From positions 1 to 14,667 of the forward strand of contig CAZIWT010000090.1 of NCBI GenBank assembly GCA_964542895.1: a stretch of 14,667 nt of DNA, given 5' to 3'. The translations under genes and the position numbers were made by a program. This document shows, piece by piece, positions 13,857 to 14,667 of this stretch. Every line of letters begins with the position of its first letter. The first letter of the stretch is position 1. This stretch comes from Zymogenus sp964542895 (GTDB taxonomy: Bacteria > Desulfobacterota > Zymogenia > Zymogenales > Zymogenaceae). The notes under the pieces are model-generated. The model saw only the letters and a list, made by a program, of their open reading frames with translations. It made no database searches and had not been told where the DNA came from.

Positions 13857-13871
13857 TAAGTCTTGACTTAT
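13856..13871. promoter_or_regulatory. Palindrome between divergent promoters, candidate operator
   Basis: ATAAGTC-TT-GACTTAT is a perfect 7-2-7 inverted repeat. It touches the -35 of the rpe promoter and covers the -35 of the Crp-like gene promoter. A protein bound here could control both. Part of the symmetry comes from the two facing TTGAC elements, so the case is moderate. The Crp-like regulator itself is one candidate binder, but the sequence is not a Crp TGTGA consensus. Confidence 0.5.
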
Positions 13872-13891
13872 CTCCTGTTATCCAATATAAA
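13863..13891 (+). promoter_or_regulatory. Sigma-70 promoter of the Crp-like gene
   Basis: TTGACT (13863-13868), a 17-base spacer and TATAAA (13886-13891) lie about 48 bases before the ATG at 13939. Confidence 0.7.
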
Positions 13892-13938
13892 AAAGATCAG
13901 GTATCAAGTTTAATTCAAATTTCAGGAAAGATTTCTTA

Positions 13939-14583
13939 ATGGAAAAGCTGTACGATAAATTTGGAAAGTCCCTGCCCAAAGGGACGGTCATATTTAACGA
14001 GGGGGAGTCCGGCAGCGAAATGTTTATCATCCACCAGGGAAAGGTCAGGATCTCAAAAAAGGCGCGGTCCATCGAGACCACGCTGGCGGAACTTAGCAAA
14101 GGTGACTTCTTCGGCGAGATGGCGATCCTCGAAAAAGGCCCCCGGTCCGCCTCGGCCGTTGCGGTGACGGACCTCAAGGTGCTCGTCCTTGACGAGAAGA
14201 CATTCGAGTCACTCCTGATGAGCAACCCGAACGTGGCGTTGAGGATGATGAAAAAAATGGCCGAGAGGCTGAGATCCGCCGATCAGCGAATCGAGACGCT
14301 CTTGTTCAAAGACGCCACGAGCAAGGTCGTGGACATGATCAGCAAGATCGCAAACAAGAAGGGTAAAGAGTCGGACAAGGGGATGGTCGTGAAGATAACC
14401 GTCTCCGACCTTGCGGGGCGCGTGGGGCTTGACGTGGACAAGACCAGGAGCGTTTTGGATTCGCTGGTCGAGAGGAAGTTTTTGCTCCTGGCCGATGACC
14501 AGCTGACCATAAGAAAGCCAAAGAGCTTGGGCAAGATTCTGAGCTATATTGAGCTGAAGGAGCAGTTAGGGGATATTATTTGA
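13939..14583 (+). CDS. Crp/Fnr-family transcription regulator
   Basis: A 214-residue protein with an N-terminal cyclic-nucleotide-binding beta-roll (about 10-95), a long dimer helix (98-130) and a C-terminal winged helix (about 150-195). The phosphate-binding cassette FFGEMAIL (57-64) followed by PRSAS (68-72) keeps the Gly-Glu and Arg-Ser residues that contact cyclic nucleotide, so cAMP or a related ligand is likely. No cysteine cluster of the Fnr oxygen-sensing type is present. The recognition region includes TVSDLAGRVGLDVDKTRSVLDSL (154-176), rather diverged from E. coli Crp. AGGAAA 9 bases before the ATG supports the start. It is divergent from rpe and outside the candidate island. The 84 bases after its stop (14584-14667) show no gene. 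Confidence 0.9.
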   Translation: MEKLYDKFGKSLPKGTVIFNEGESGSEMFIIHQGKVRISKKARSIETTLAELSKGDFFGEMAILEKGPRSASAVAVTDLKVLVLDEKTFESLLMSNPNVALRMMKKMAERLRSADQRIETLLFKDATSKVVDMISKIANKKGKESDKGMVVKITVSDLAGRVGLDVDKTRSVLDSLVERKFLLLADDQLTIRKPKSLGKILSYIELKEQLGDII

Positions 14584-14667
14584 TAAATGGATTTAGGTTG
14601 ATATAATTCCCACTCGATCAAATTTCTGTTAGACCAGTATTTTTAAAATAGTTGAGTCTTGTAAATC

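Overview
The window looks bacterial and most like a deltaproteobacterial (Desulfobacterota-type) chromosome. This is a tentative call based on the mid-to-high GC coding sequence, AT-rich spacers, Shine-Dalgarno sites, a sigma-54 activator with a matching -24/-12 promoter, and the general look of the rpe, Crp-like and tRNA-Pro genes. No rRNA, transposase, integrase or CRISPR array is visible.

Layout: (1) Positions 1-46 are an exact copy of the 3' part of the tRNA-Pro(CGG) gene that lies complete at 12947-13024 on the minus strand. The two copies bracket about 12.9 kb, the arrangement left when an element integrates into the 3' end of a tRNA gene. Short collinear sequence blocks also recur inside both ends (69-161 and 12764-12884). 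(2) 326-1732 encodes a sigma-54 activator. It is followed by three 15-bp palindromes and a consensus sigma-54 promoter, which drives a small unknown gene and two tandem ATP-grasp ligases (1978-4370) ending at a probable terminator. (3) 4694-6100 is an M20-family metallopeptidase homologue with altered metal-site residues. (4) 6291-7760 is an archaeal-type PEP carboxylase. (5) 8005-10158 is a fusion of a third ATP-grasp ligase with a degenerate M20-like domain. (6) 10236-12535 is a translationally coupled pair: a GGT-fold Ntn-hydrolase and an N-formylglutamate amidohydrolase-family protein. (7) An AT-rich spacer with the right-hand blocks leads into tRNA-Pro and its terminator. (8) Outside the bracket, rpe and a Crp/Fnr-family regulator are divergently transcribed from back-to-back sigma-70 promoters that share a palindrome.

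How the genes may work together (inference): three D-Ala-D-Ala-ligase-like enzymes form carboxylate-amine (amide) bonds. Two M20-fold proteins, a GGT-fold enzyme and a formylglutamate-amidohydrolase-fold enzyme belong to families that break or transfer amide bonds. PEP carboxylase supplies oxaloacetate, the precursor of aspartate. The cluster therefore resembles a regulated make-and-break pathway for a small peptide-like or acyl-amino-acid compound. Its product cannot be read from the sequence. I do not recognise this combination as a described system.
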